The translations under genes and the position numbers were made by a program. Of a DNA stretch of 64,000 nt, positions 11,053-20,072 are shown piece by piece (the first letter of the stretch is position 1; each line of letters opens with the position of its first letter). Source of the DNA: Parietichytrium sp. I65-24A (Eukaryota; Sar; Bigyra; Thraustochytrida; Thraustochytriidae); contig BLSF01000059.1 in assembly GCA_012862575.1 (NCBI GenBank), positions 124,001 to 188,000 on the forward strand. The letters run 5' to 3'. The notes beneath the pieces were generated by a model. The model was given only the letters and a program-made list of their open reading frames with translations, did not search any database and was not told the origin of the DNA.

Positions 11053-12498
11053 ATGGCGCTCAGTGGCGCCGCAGATGCGGAGAAGCTGGTTGTAGGCGAT
11101 GAAGAGGCGGATTCGCTGGTGAAGCGCGATATGATTCGCGATATTGAGGCCGATAGCATTCATGGGGATGACGCGAGCCAGGAGATTCTTGAAGAAGGCG
11201 ATGTTATTTTACCCACCGAAGGCATCGCTGCGTGGCTCAACGTTCTGGGGTCGTTTTTGACGCACTTTGTGGTGAACGGGATTATTCACAGCTTTAGTTT
11301 GTTTGTGAAGGACTACGAAGAAAAGTACCAGGTCTCCCGCGGCACGATCAGCGTTGTGTTTCAGCTACAAATGGGAGTCATGTACACCCTTGGTTTCTTC
11401 ACAGGAAAGCTCTCCGATAGGCATGGCGTAACCAAAATTTATTTGATAGGGATCATCTCCCTCGTCTCCGGGCTTTTGGTAGCCTCGTTTGTCACCGATG
11501 TCAACGACTTTTGGAAAGTCATCATCGCGCAGGGCTTCATGGTTGGAATCGGAGCGGGCTGTCTCTACTGGCCGGCAGTCACTGTTGTGCCCATGTGGTT
11601 CGATAAGAATCGCGGCCTTGCCACTGGACTCTCCGTGTTGGGAACTGGAGTGGGCGACATCGTCGGAGGTGTCCTTGTAGAAAAGTCTTTGAGCACTGTC
11701 GGTGTGGAGCGTACTCTGCAATATGAAGCGGTCACTGCAATTGTCATTCTCATGGTCTCGGTGTCTCTTTTGAGAAGACGATTGCCGAGGATGAAGCGAC
11801 ACATTTGTTCTTCGGACTGGGACACCATCTCTGACAAAAGGTTCGTCATCATGTTTGTCGGAACTTTCCTGTTCCAGGGGTGCTACACGATCCCACTGGC
11901 AACGCTCGGAGCGTACGTGGAAGACTTTGGCCTATCGTCCGAGTTTGCAGGGCTATCCGTGGGAATCATTGGCATTGGCTCTGCCATCGGCCGGGTGCTT
12001 CTCGGGGCTGCAGCCGATTGGTGGGGCCGCGTGAAGAGCATGAAGTTGTACATGTGGGCCACTTTTTTCTCCTCCGCGGCTTGGCTTGCATGCCAGACGA
12101 AACCTTCCATTGTTGCGTTCGCGATCTTCTTCGGGTTCTCCACCGGAGGTGTGGTTAGCCTGGTTCCAGTGGTTATTGGTGAATTCTTTGGCGTTGCTCA
12201 GCTAGCAACCGTCATGGGGTACATCTCTCTGTCCCTTGTCCCAGGTTCTGTACTAGGACCGTTCATCGCCTCTTCATTGTATGATGCGAGCGTATCATAC
12301 ACTACGATAGTTAATGAAACCAGCAACGCACCGGAGACAGTGGAAGTCCACTCGTACACGTACAGTCTCATCTTCTGCGCGGCTCTTGGGCTCGGCGGGG
12401 CTTTAATAGTCACTCCTCTGAGAGAATCAGATGTGATGTCAACTGGCGATCTCCCCGATGCAGCTTCACCAAAGTCCCCGAGCTCTGAATCGAGCTAA
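11053..12498 (+). CDS. MFS transporter, monocarboxylate-carrier (SLC16-like) type, paralogue 1
   Basis: A 481-residue integral membrane protein with about twelve hydrophobic segments. The N-terminal tail is acidic (about residues 1-55). TM1 starts at AAWLNVLGSFLTHFVVNGII. Motif A of the major facilitator superfamily is clear at about 118-128 (GKLSDRHGVTK), and LLRRRLPRMKR marks the central cytosolic loop. The layout matches the SLC16/fungal MCT family, which moves monocarboxylates and related small organic solutes, usually with protons. The real substrate cannot be read. The ATG at 11053 is used; an in-frame GTG six bases upstream is not. It is the first of three tandem paralogues, and the most divergent: the last extracellular loop is longer and carries an NETS sequon, and paralogues 2 and 3 share more with each other. 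Spacing to the next gene is 1.65 kb. Confidence 0.92.
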   Translation: MALSGAADAEKLVVGDEEADSLVKRDMIRDIEADSIHGDDASQEILEEGDVILPTEGIAAWLNVLGSFLTHFVVNGIIHSFSLFVKDYEEKYQVSRGTISVVFQLQMGVMYTLGFFTGKLSDRHGVTKIYLIGIISLVSGLLVASFVTDVNDFWKVIIAQGFMVGIGAGCLYWPAVTVVPMWFDKNRGLATGLSVLGTGVGDIVGGVLVEKSLSTVGVERTLQYEAVTAIVILMVSVSLLRRRLPRMKRHICSSDWDTISDKRFVIMFVGTFLFQGCYTIPLATLGAYVEDFGLSSEFAGLSVGIIGIGSAIGRVLLGAAADWWGRVKSMKLYMWATFFSSAAWLACQTKPSIVAFAIFFGFSTGGVVSLVPVVIGEFFGVAQLATVMGYISLSLVPGSVLGPFIASSLYDASVSYTTIVNETSNAPETVEVHSYTYSLIFCAALGLGGALIVTPLRESDVMSTGDLPDAASPKSPSSESS

Positions 12499-14147
12499 CA
12501 ATACGCGTGTCACCCAACTTCTGCCCATAGGATTAATTGAATAAGTGTTGTGTAATCTTTAAAATCATGTCCTCTAATTGCGGCTGCGAGTCTCGGCACA
12601 ACTGAGACATTTGAGCGTCTTGTATACTCACAGACAGTACAGGTACCGGTACAGTACAAGAAGCTTTGATCGTCTGTGAACACATCCACACATCGATCTG
12701 TTCTTGCTGTATTTCCACAATTCTGCTTGAAGCAGCTGATCAACGCCAGAAGATGCCAGAAGGCAGAAAGCGGCTCAACTTTCGTGCTCCTTTCGTGATC
12801 CGGGAAAGCTGTCCAAACTATGCTGTAGCTCTAGTAGCGGTTGAACATAGAATGCAGTAGGCTTTCTTTGTCCGACAGCGTGTGTGAGAGTGGTGGGACT
12901 GGTCAATGAATCATTGATTGATTGGACGGACGGAGAGGCACTCAATAACGACTAAGCTGACTTGTCTGTCTCGTCTCTCTCATCGCCGGCGCGTAAGGAT
13001 CCAATCTCATAAAAGTATTGTCTTCGACTGTTGATCTTCACACCTTCACAACTTTAAGTTGCTTACAGTGTTGACTGAAAAACAGTAATTTCAAAGAACA
13101 CGATAACGCGCATTTGGGCTTCGTTTGGGACAGTACCAGTATTCCACTCGATAAAACTTTCAGTGTGCTGATCTCGCTTGGCTGGGCAAAAAAGAAAAAA
13201 GGAGTGTGCAAGGCTGGCAGGCGCATACCGCTTTCAGCGTTGGCTCTTCACGTTTCGCTTGCCAAATGGAGGAGTTTCATCGTAAGGCTTGATTGAAAGT
13301 GGATCCATTGTGGTAGGGTCGACCCCGTGCTACTCATCAGTGCACAGGTCTGTGAGGTCTCGTTCACCATGGTCCCCCCGAGAATCGAGATGGGATGGAT
13401 TTTGGAAGCGTATTTGTCCAACGAAAAGCTTCTCGTCGCAGGCTCGAGCACAGATGCTTTGGACTGGAGTTGTGTACCGATAATTGTATGCGAAGAAAAA
13501 GAGTCACGAAAAGATCCAGACCCAACATTGTTTAAGCTCACAGTCCTCAGTGTCCTCAGCCCGCAATTCTGCTGCCAACTGGAATGGCGACTCTTCTCAA
13601 CTGAAAGGGAATGCTTCTCGGTGAACGAAGACTTGGAAGGTGGTCCGGGCAAGAAGGAGAGCATTTCTGATCGTCGCGTTCTCCGTCAAGTCGCGCACGC
13701 CTTGCAGTCGTGCCAAGCCCGTGGAGTGGAGCGCAGAGGAGAGAAGTCGTACAAAAGCATTTCACAGTTGAAATCATCCCGAAGGAAAAGCGAAAAAGTT
13801 ACACAAGTCGTCCATTTCTACTTCTTCAACTGAAGTTCATTGCGAGTGCAAGAATTGAAAGAATGGCGGACTAACTACTCTACTCTGGCAATGTTGTTGT
13901 TGCGGCATTTTTTTCACGCACACACCCATCGTGTAACAGACTGTAACAGACTGGAACGTGTTGCGCTAGAGCATCGACTATGAGTTCCGTGGAGAGAGGG
14001 AGGTAGAGGAGAGAGAAAGAGCGCCAATTCCCGAATGGCAAGCGCTGCTGTGTTGGTGAATGCTTTGAATTTGGAAGGGAAGAAAGAAAGAAGGAACGGA
14101 CGCATTAAGGTTACGGCGCGACGGAATAGAAGAAGACACGCGAAGAG
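12499..14147. other. 1.65 kb spacer between MFS paralogues 1 and 2
   Basis: It holds the palindrome GTACCGGTAC at 12643-12652. A 168-codon plus frame at 13327-13833 overlaps a 138-codon minus frame; neither has a recognisable domain or even composition, so neither is called. The last 150 bases before 14148 are purine-rich and are probably the leader of paralogue 2. Confidence 0.5.
12643..12652. promoter_or_regulatory. Palindrome GTACCGGTAC, spacer 1 of the MFS block
   Basis: A perfect 10-base palindrome embedded in a wider symmetric context (GTACAGGTACCGGTACAGTAC-like, 12637-12657). It lies 145 bases after the stop of MFS paralogue 1 and about 1.5 kb before paralogue 2. The same 10-mer recurs once in each of the next two spacers. 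A role as a binding site is inference. Confidence 0.45.
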
Positions 14148-15623
14148 ATGGCGTCGGTGAAAGGCGAGTCCAGTCTCCCCAAACCCTCGTTTCGTATGGC
14201 GGAAGGGGAAAGCGACTACTCGGGCCAAAACGCAGAGAGTGAGGAGGGCCAAGCCACCCGAGCCGGGCAGAATGGGTCACCAGAGGATCCCAATCTGCCG
14301 CCGACGGAAGGCATGTTGGCGTGGCTGCAGGTGTTGGGGTCGTTTATGACGCACTTTGTCGCGTTTGGAGTCATGTATACTTACAGTTTGTACATTGTGT
14401 ATTACGAGGAAATGTATAACGAATCTCGCAAGCGGATTAGCATCATTTTCCAACTTTTGCTCGCGCTCATGTTTGGCAGTGGATTTTTCACAGGAAAGCT
14501 CACGGATCGTTATGGCGTCACTCGCGTCTATGCCGCAGGGATTGTGATGCTCATTTCTGGGCTCCTCATCGCAGCATTCGCTACCAACTTCACCATGGTC
14601 ATCATCGGCCACGGGCTTCTTTGCGGTCTCGGCTGCGGGTGGGTGTACTGGCCAGCTGTCACAGTTGTACCAATGTGGTTTGACAAACGCAGGGGCATTG
14701 CACTTGGTCTCGCTGTGCTTGGGTCTGGAATCGGCAACTTTGTAATGGGAATTGTCGTTGAGAGACTGTTGGTCAATGTCGGTGTAAAAAAGGCGCTATG
14801 GTATCAGGCTATCTGGAATGCCTTGGTGCTCATTATTTCGATGTTTATCCTGCGCAGGCGGCTCCCGCGCACTAGTACGCCACTCTTCAGGCTTGATCGA
14901 GACATAGTAAGCAATCGCCGCTTCGTGTTGATGTTCTTCAATGCATTCTTTTTTCAGTGCAGCTACAATATTCCGTTCGCAACGTTGGGGGCATACGTCG
15001 TTGACGTAGGTCTAAGCTCACAATTTGCTGGCTTCGCGGTGGGCCTTGTCGGTATCGGATCAGCAATAGGTCGCATTTCGCTAGGGGCGTTCGCGGACAA
15101 GTTTGGGCGGTTCCGGTGCTTCAAAATTGCCATCTTTGCTACAGTGGCTTGCATTGCAGCATGGTATGCTTGTGAGACCAGGCCATCTCTTATAGCCTTC
15201 ACCGTGCTTTTTGGATTCTTCTCTGGTGGAATGGTGAGCGTCCTACCTGTGGTTATGGCAGACTTCTTCGGAGCGCAACGACTGGCCACGGCGATGGGAT
15301 ACATTTCCCTTGCACTTATCCCGGGTTCCTTCATTGGTCCATTCGCAGCAGCGGCTCTCTTCGATGCGAGCGGGGCTTACAAAAACTCCATCATATTTTC
15401 TGCGGCGTTCGGCCTCGTGTCTGCATCCCTCTTACTTTTTATCCCCGGCCCCGAGCATGAAAAGGGTATGTTTTGCAAAGGCAAATCCAAATCGAGAGAA
15501 TCCTCTTCGGATTCTGACCTCGTTGAGCAGGACAAAACCACTGATCAATTATCCGATCCAGAGAGTGACACAGCTCCAGCTCTCCCGCGCAGGCCCAGCG
15601 ACAACAACATCGCATTTGTCTAA
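14148..15623 (+). CDS. MFS transporter, SLC16-like type, paralogue 2
   Basis: A 491-residue, twelve-segment carrier. The N-terminal tail (about 1-52) is acidic and Ser/Gln-rich. TM1 begins at MLAWLQVLGSFMTHFVAFGV. Motif A at about 116-126 reads GKLTDRYGVTR, and the central loop contains ILRRRLPRTSTP. The C-terminal tail is long, charged and Ser-rich (KSKSRESSSDSD), a possible place for phosphorylation. The start at 14148 aligns with paralogue 3 (MAS...KPSFRMA in both). The substrate is unknown; the family suggests a small carboxylate or zwitterion. It lies in the same direction as paralogues 1 and 3 and the CoA-transferase, which suggests tandem duplication and possibly shared use of one substrate class. 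Confidence 0.93.
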   Translation: MASVKGESSLPKPSFRMAEGESDYSGQNAESEEGQATRAGQNGSPEDPNLPPTEGMLAWLQVLGSFMTHFVAFGVMYTYSLYIVYYEEMYNESRKRISIIFQLLLALMFGSGFFTGKLTDRYGVTRVYAAGIVMLISGLLIAAFATNFTMVIIGHGLLCGLGCGWVYWPAVTVVPMWFDKRRGIALGLAVLGSGIGNFVMGIVVERLLVNVGVKKALWYQAIWNALVLIISMFILRRRLPRTSTPLFRLDRDIVSNRRFVLMFFNAFFFQCSYNIPFATLGAYVVDVGLSSQFAGFAVGLVGIGSAIGRISLGAFADKFGRFRCFKIAIFATVACIAAWYACETRPSLIAFTVLFGFFSGGMVSVLPVVMADFFGAQRLATAMGYISLALIPGSFIGPFAAAALFDASGAYKNSIIFSAAFGLVSASLLLFIPGPEHEKGMFCKGKSKSRESSSDSDLVEQDKTTDQLSDPESDTAPALPRRPSDNNIAFV

Positions 15624-16091
15624 CCCTTTCCTCCTTTGCTCGTTTGAGCTTCCATTATTTATCGCTTTCTCGTGCTGCTTGAGAGCTAAACGATCGGTTG
15701 CGGAGACTGCTCAACACTTAAGATTCAAAATTCAAAACTCGGGACCGAAAGTGAGCATGCATACGCTGGCTGGCAGATTATGGGAAAAGTTGAACCCGTT
15801 GTGCCGAACTTAGCGTTCACATTCTTGCAGGCTCTCTTCTGCAGGGGGCTTGTCAAAAGCTCTCACCCGTTCTGTTAAATAAACCTTCATCACCTTCACT
15901 TTATTGCTGATTCATTCCGCTGCCAACTTTGATAATTTTCCAGAGCTTTTCAACGTTTAGAAATTCAGAAACAATTTTACACCGACTGTGAGTTTCATTT
16001 TCTGCAAATAATTTGGTGGCAAATTTTTCCCACCAAAACGTCATGAAAATGCGTTCCTCGCGCACCAGCCGGCCAAATTTCCCGTTCAAGC

Positions 16092-16099
16092 TGACGTCA
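16092..16099. promoter_or_regulatory. CRE-like octamer TGACGTCA
   Basis: A perfect palindromic cAMP-response-element type octamer, bound by CREB/ATF-class bZIP proteins in other eukaryotes. It lies about 1.1 kb before MFS paralogue 3. The octamer could occur by chance; function is inference. Confidence 0.3.
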
Positions 16100-16453
16100 T
16101 CTCCTCATTACTTCCAGCTAACACAAAGAGTAATTATAATCGTCACGAACGACCTGACTCCGCCCTTTCGAGGCTCAAGCACAAGCAGTCAAAATACTTT
16201 CAACAACGAGCTGTCAGAACTCTGTCAGAGCTGTCAGAGCGCAGACACATGTAGACAAAGCACTTTCACAATTTCAATTTCACAATTTTAAAAAAGGAAA
16301 TAATTATTCACATTTAACAGCAACCTCTCCACTCCAATGATCTCCAATGCGCAGAAGAGAATCACTCTCGGTGTAATACACGATCGACCCGCGCTATACT
16401 GTATCAGGTACTGCGGATGTAACGAGTGGTTGCAACAAAAGGACGGAATGGAA

Positions 16454-16480
16454 AGAATGAATGAATGAATGAATGAATGA
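16454..16480. repeat. AATG tetranucleotide microsatellite
   Basis: About six units of AATG. Similar AATG arrays recur at about 27891-27912 and 47126-47161, all in non-coding DNA. Confidence 0.9.
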
Positions 16481-16514
16481 GAAGTATAGGGAGGAGATGA
16501 AGGGAGTCCTATCC

Positions 16515-16524
16515 GTACCGGTAC
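16515..16524. promoter_or_regulatory. Palindrome GTACCGGTAC, spacer 2 of the MFS block
   Basis: The second exact copy of the 10-base palindrome, 704 bases before the ATG of MFS paralogue 3. The flanks (ATCC before, AAGTGC after) differ from the other copies, so only the palindrome itself is kept, as expected for a binding site rather than a recent duplication. Confidence 0.45.
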
Positions 16525-16735
16525 AAGTGCCTATCGCTGTTTTTCCTTTTAGTTTTTTTGTTTTACTGTTTGTTTTTGTTTTGTCGCATCGCAATACATT
16601 TCACCTTTCACATTTCACATCTCACGTCCTTCTGCGTAGTCCTTCCTTCCTTCCTTCCTCTCCTTGTTGTCGTCCACGCATTCGCAGTCAGCCATGTCGT
16701 CGTTCGCAACGACTCATTCATCGTCCCTTTCTCGC

Positions 16736-16761
16736 AGAGAGAGAGAGAGAGAGAGAGAGAA
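16736..16761. repeat. GA dinucleotide microsatellite
   Basis: An uninterrupted GA array of about thirteen units. Confidence 0.9.
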
Positions 16762-16921
16762 ACAGAACAGAAAATTTCAATCAAAGGACAAAGGACGAAA
16801 GACGAAAGACTCGCCGGCCTCTGCTCGCGAATTTGCCGAGGCTGCGGAAGGCTAAAGTAAAAGATAAGAGGTCAGCATACGGGTCCGAGTGGTCCGACAG
16901 GTTGAGTTGTCGCTCGCTCCA

Positions 16922-17055
16922 CTACCAAGACATACCAAGACATGCCAAGACATGCCAAGACTGCCAAGTCTTCTTCGACTCATTGACAGTGAACTCATTG
17001 CACTCATTGCACTCATTGCACTCATTGAACGCATTAAACGCATTGAACGCATTGG
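16922..17055. repeat. Two short minisatellites, CCAAGACATG and CATTGCACT units
   Basis: From about 16922 to 16968 the unit is close to CCAAGACATG. From about 16994 to 17055 the unit is close to CATTGCACT, drifting to CATTGAACG. The second array directly follows a TTGACAGTGAA motif (16983). A 20-base piece of it, CTCATTGCACTCATTGCACT at 16994-17013, recurs inverted at 41693-41712. Confidence 0.8.
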
Positions 17056-17218
17056 CTGACAACAAGCAGCCAATAGTTGAATCTGGAGGAGTGAGCTGGA
17101 GAAGCAGACACCAATTCGGCGGTGCTTTCGGAGTTGGGCGTTAGGTTTTGGAGCATCAAGTGGAACGGCGCGGGAAATGAAGAGTGCTGCAGACACTGCA
17201 GACGCTGCAGACGGGACG

Positions 17219-18649
17219 ATGGCTTCGGAGCAAGGCAAACCGTCCTTTCGAATGGCCGACGACTACGAGGATGGCGACGGCGACGTGGAGAATGTGCGGG
17301 CGAAAGAAGATGGTGAGCGCGTGGCGGGAGCAGAGCCAGCGGCGCAGGTCGTGGAATTACCGCCTGTGGAAGGCTTGCTTGCGTGGCTGCAGGTGCTGGG
17401 CTCGTTCATCACGCATTTTGTCGCGTTCGGGCTGATATACACGTTCAGTCTTTACATTACAAGGTATGAGGATATGTACGGTGTCTCGCGGAAAAGGATC
17501 AGCGTCGTGTTTCAGCTGATGCTCGGACTCATGTTCGCCAGTGGCTTCTTCACGGGCAAACTCACTGACAGGTACGGAGTGACAAGGATATACGCCGTTG
17601 GCGTTTTGCTCCTCACGACTGGCATGCTTGTCGCTGCTTTCGCAACGAACTTTACGACGGTCATCATTGGCCACGGGCTTCTTTGCGGTCTCGGATGCGG
17701 GTGGGTATACTGGCCTGCGGTGACGGTCGTTCCAATGTGGTTCGACAAGAGGCGAGGCGTGGCATTGGGCATGGCAGTATTGGGCGCTGGAGTCGGGAAC
17801 TTTGTTGTTGGCGTGATCGTGGAGCGCCTGTTGGTCAACGTCGGCGTCGAGAAAACTCTGTACTATCAAGCCATATGGAACTTTGTGTTGCTCGTCTTTT
17901 CGATGTTTATTCTACGCCGAAGACTCCCAAGGACCAACACGCCCTTTTTCAAGCTAGACTGGGACATTCTCACAGATCTGCGCTTCATCCTCATGTTCGT
18001 GAACGCTCTCTTTTTCCAGTGCAGTTACAATATCCCTTTCGCAACGCTCGGTGCATATGTGACCGACCAAGGTCTCTCGTCCGAATTTTCAGGATTTGCG
18101 GTGGGGGTTGTGGGGATCGGGTCTGCTTGTGGCCGGTTTTCTCTCGGCTTCGTGGCAGACAAGTTTGGTCGCTTCAACTGCTTCTGCGGCTCAATTTTCC
18201 TCACGGCAATCTTCCTCTCGATCTGGTCGGTCTGCACCACCGAAACTTCGATTCTCATTTTTGCAGTATTTTTTGGATTCTTCTCTGGCGGCATGATTAG
18301 TCTCATTCCCGTGGTGATGGCTGATTTTTTCGGGGCACATCGCCTTGCCACTGTCATGGGCTATGTAGCCCTTGGTTTGGTTCCAGGATCGTTCATCGGA
18401 CCGTTTGCTGCAGCTGCTCTGTACGACGCCAGTGGAGACTACCAGAATTCCATCACATTCTCAGCAGTTCTCGGGTTCGCATCGGCTGTAGTTCTCCTCG
18501 GAGTTCCGTTCGCTTCAAAGCGACACGATGCCAAGCAAATGGCATTGGGATCCACCGAAGACGACTCTGACGCCTCCTCGGACCACGCTGAAAACGACAG
18601 CAGTGTAGGAGCGAATCCTGGGGAAGAATCGAACGTGAGCAGGGTTTGA
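17219..18649 (+). CDS. MFS transporter, SLC16-like type, paralogue 3
   Basis: A 476-residue, twelve-segment carrier. An ATG at 17177 is in frame, but the 14 residues it would add come from a GCTGCAGAC repeat. The ATG at 17219 gives MASEQGKPSFRMADD, matching the start of paralogue 2, so it is preferred. TM1 starts at LLAWLQVLGSFITHFVAFGL. Motif A is GKLTDRYGVTR, and the central loop is ILRRRLPRTNTP. The charged C-terminal tail is Ser/Asp-rich. Long blocks are near-identical to paralogue 2, for example GLGCGWVYWPAVTVVPMWFD, so these two are the most recent duplication in the array. The substrate is unknown. The next gene in the same direction is a CoA-transferase, 1.42 kb downstream. Confidence 0.93.
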   Translation: MASEQGKPSFRMADDYEDGDGDVENVRAKEDGERVAGAEPAAQVVELPPVEGLLAWLQVLGSFITHFVAFGLIYTFSLYITRYEDMYGVSRKRISVVFQLMLGLMFASGFFTGKLTDRYGVTRIYAVGVLLLTTGMLVAAFATNFTTVIIGHGLLCGLGCGWVYWPAVTVVPMWFDKRRGVALGMAVLGAGVGNFVVGVIVERLLVNVGVEKTLYYQAIWNFVLLVFSMFILRRRLPRTNTPFFKLDWDILTDLRFILMFVNALFFQCSYNIPFATLGAYVTDQGLSSEFSGFAVGVVGIGSACGRFSLGFVADKFGRFNCFCGSIFLTAIFLSIWSVCTTETSILIFAVFFGFFSGGMISLIPVVMADFFGAHRLATVMGYVALGLVPGSFIGPFAAAALYDASGDYQNSITFSAVLGFASAVVLLGVPFASKRHDAKQMALGSTEDDSDASSDHAENDSSVGANPGEESNVSRV

Positions 18650-20072
18650 GTTTAGTTTGTGGTATGGTCTCTATTCTTGGCCCTATAGTTTTTTTGCTCG
18701 CCCCTTGCGACTTGGTTGGAAGATAGTAGATGCATTGTATCATTGTATTGTACCATTTTCCAAAGTCCTGAGCTCTGACTTTCATTGACTACATGTGTGT
18801 GTAAAAAGAAAACAAGTTGATAGTTGTTAGCTCGTGTCCTTCGTGTCATTCGAAAATTCTCTCCAATGGAATTCTGAACAGCAAATACAACACGCCGGTC
18901 CCTCCCCGTCCGCTGTGTACACACGCCGTCGATACGTTGTTTGTGTTGACGTTCCGTTTCGTCGTTCGCGCCGTCCAAAGCCAGCCAAGTTTGAAGCTCA
19001 ACCTTTCCATGCTCAGTTGATGGTGACAGATTGGCAGCGAGAGCTGTGTAGGTACCGGTACCACTACTGAGTTTTAGTGCCAGCACACCCCGAAGTAAGT
19101 TAGTGCAAAGTGTCGGACAGAGCTTTGTGATGCTTTGTGCAATAGGACTCCATCCAAGCCCATCCATCCGTGTCAAAAGATGGCACGTTTTGCTGTGGCG
19201 GGCATTCCGGGCATGTTGGCTGTGAGTTGTGACATGTGATGTGAATCTTGCAACCCACAACTTGAACTTGCTACTAGTACCGAGAGGTGTCTTCCTTTTC
19301 TACTTATCTTCTCTCTTCTCGCTCGCCAACTTGCCCTTTTTAACGGCGCTGCTTTCGCATGTCAGTCGCCCACATCGTCACATCGTCAGGACATGTCAGG
19401 ACTCTGCACTGCCGGTATCTTTTTCTGAGACGGAGGTGGAGATGGTGGAGATGGCGGACATGGCGAGGCACTTTTCGTGCGCAGTGTGCATCCAATAATA
19501 ATTGCCTACATTGTGCCTCACTGGAGCTACTGAAGCTTTTGAAGGGTATGTGGCGAGCGCTGAGAAAGAAAACGAGATCTTTTTTCATTCATTGTTTCGT
19601 TCATTCATTCTCTTTTCTTCCTCTGTCTGTCTCTTCGCCCATGCTGATGTTTGCGACGTCTCGTTTCACATAATTGGTAAAGGATCTTTCGTATCTTAGA
19701 GAGTACGCGCACTGCGTTGGAGCTGTAGAGCAGTCACTGGCAGACTGCCAGACTCTGATTGACATTGGACATCATTGGAACGCAGTTGGCAGGAGAAGAA
19801 GGCCACAGTTCAGAATTGAGATCGATCAGAGCGCTTTCGCCAATCGCCAGCTCGTGCGCTCTCGTAGAGTCGAATTTCGGTCGAGTGGAGTGGGGCGGAG
19901 TGGAGTGGAGAGGATAGGTGGGAATCCTGCTTCCTGTCCGTGTGTCCGTGTGTCCGTCCGTCCGAAAGTTCGCAGTCTGCAAGCCGCGAGTCGCGCGTCT
20001 CGTGGCCGTGAGAATCCGCGAGAATTCCGCCTCTCGGTGAAAGGCTCGGCGAGGAGGCGCAGGAAGAAGCGA
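18650..20072. other. 1.4 kb spacer between MFS paralogue 3 and the CoA-transferase
   Basis: It holds the third GTACCGGTAC (19052-19061, inside the 12-base palindrome GGTACCGGTACC) and a TTGGCTGTGAGTT motif at 19216. The frame of the CoA-transferase stays open upstream to about 19674 but has no ATG there and is Arg/Ser-rich, so this part is taken as leader. Confidence 0.55.
19052..19061. promoter_or_regulatory. Palindrome GTACCGGTAC, spacer 3 of the MFS block
   Basis: The third exact copy, about 1.0 kb before the ATG of the CoA-transferase, here extended to the perfect 12-mer GGTACCGGTACC (19051-19062). No exact fourth copy was seen in the window; the nearest is a one-mismatch copy at 4414-4423. 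Confidence 0.45.

Larger units (their letters stand above)
15624..17218. other. 1.6 kb spacer between MFS paralogues 2 and 3
   Basis: No gene is seen. It is crowded with simple repeats (16454-16480, 16736-16761, 16922-17055), a full CRE-like TGACGTCA at 16092-16099, the palindrome GTACCGGTAC at 16515-16524 and copies of the GACTGTGAGT-type motif at 15983 and 16983. A long plus frame through 16473-17144 is made of these repeats and is not called. Confidence 0.55.

Noticed and set aside
13327-13833. 168-codon plus frame in the MFS spacer
   Set aside because: No domain and an equally plausible overlapping minus frame; composition looks random.
17177-17218. Upstream ATG for MFS paralogue 3
   Set aside because: The added residues come from a GCTGCAGAC repeat, and the downstream ATG matches paralogue 2.
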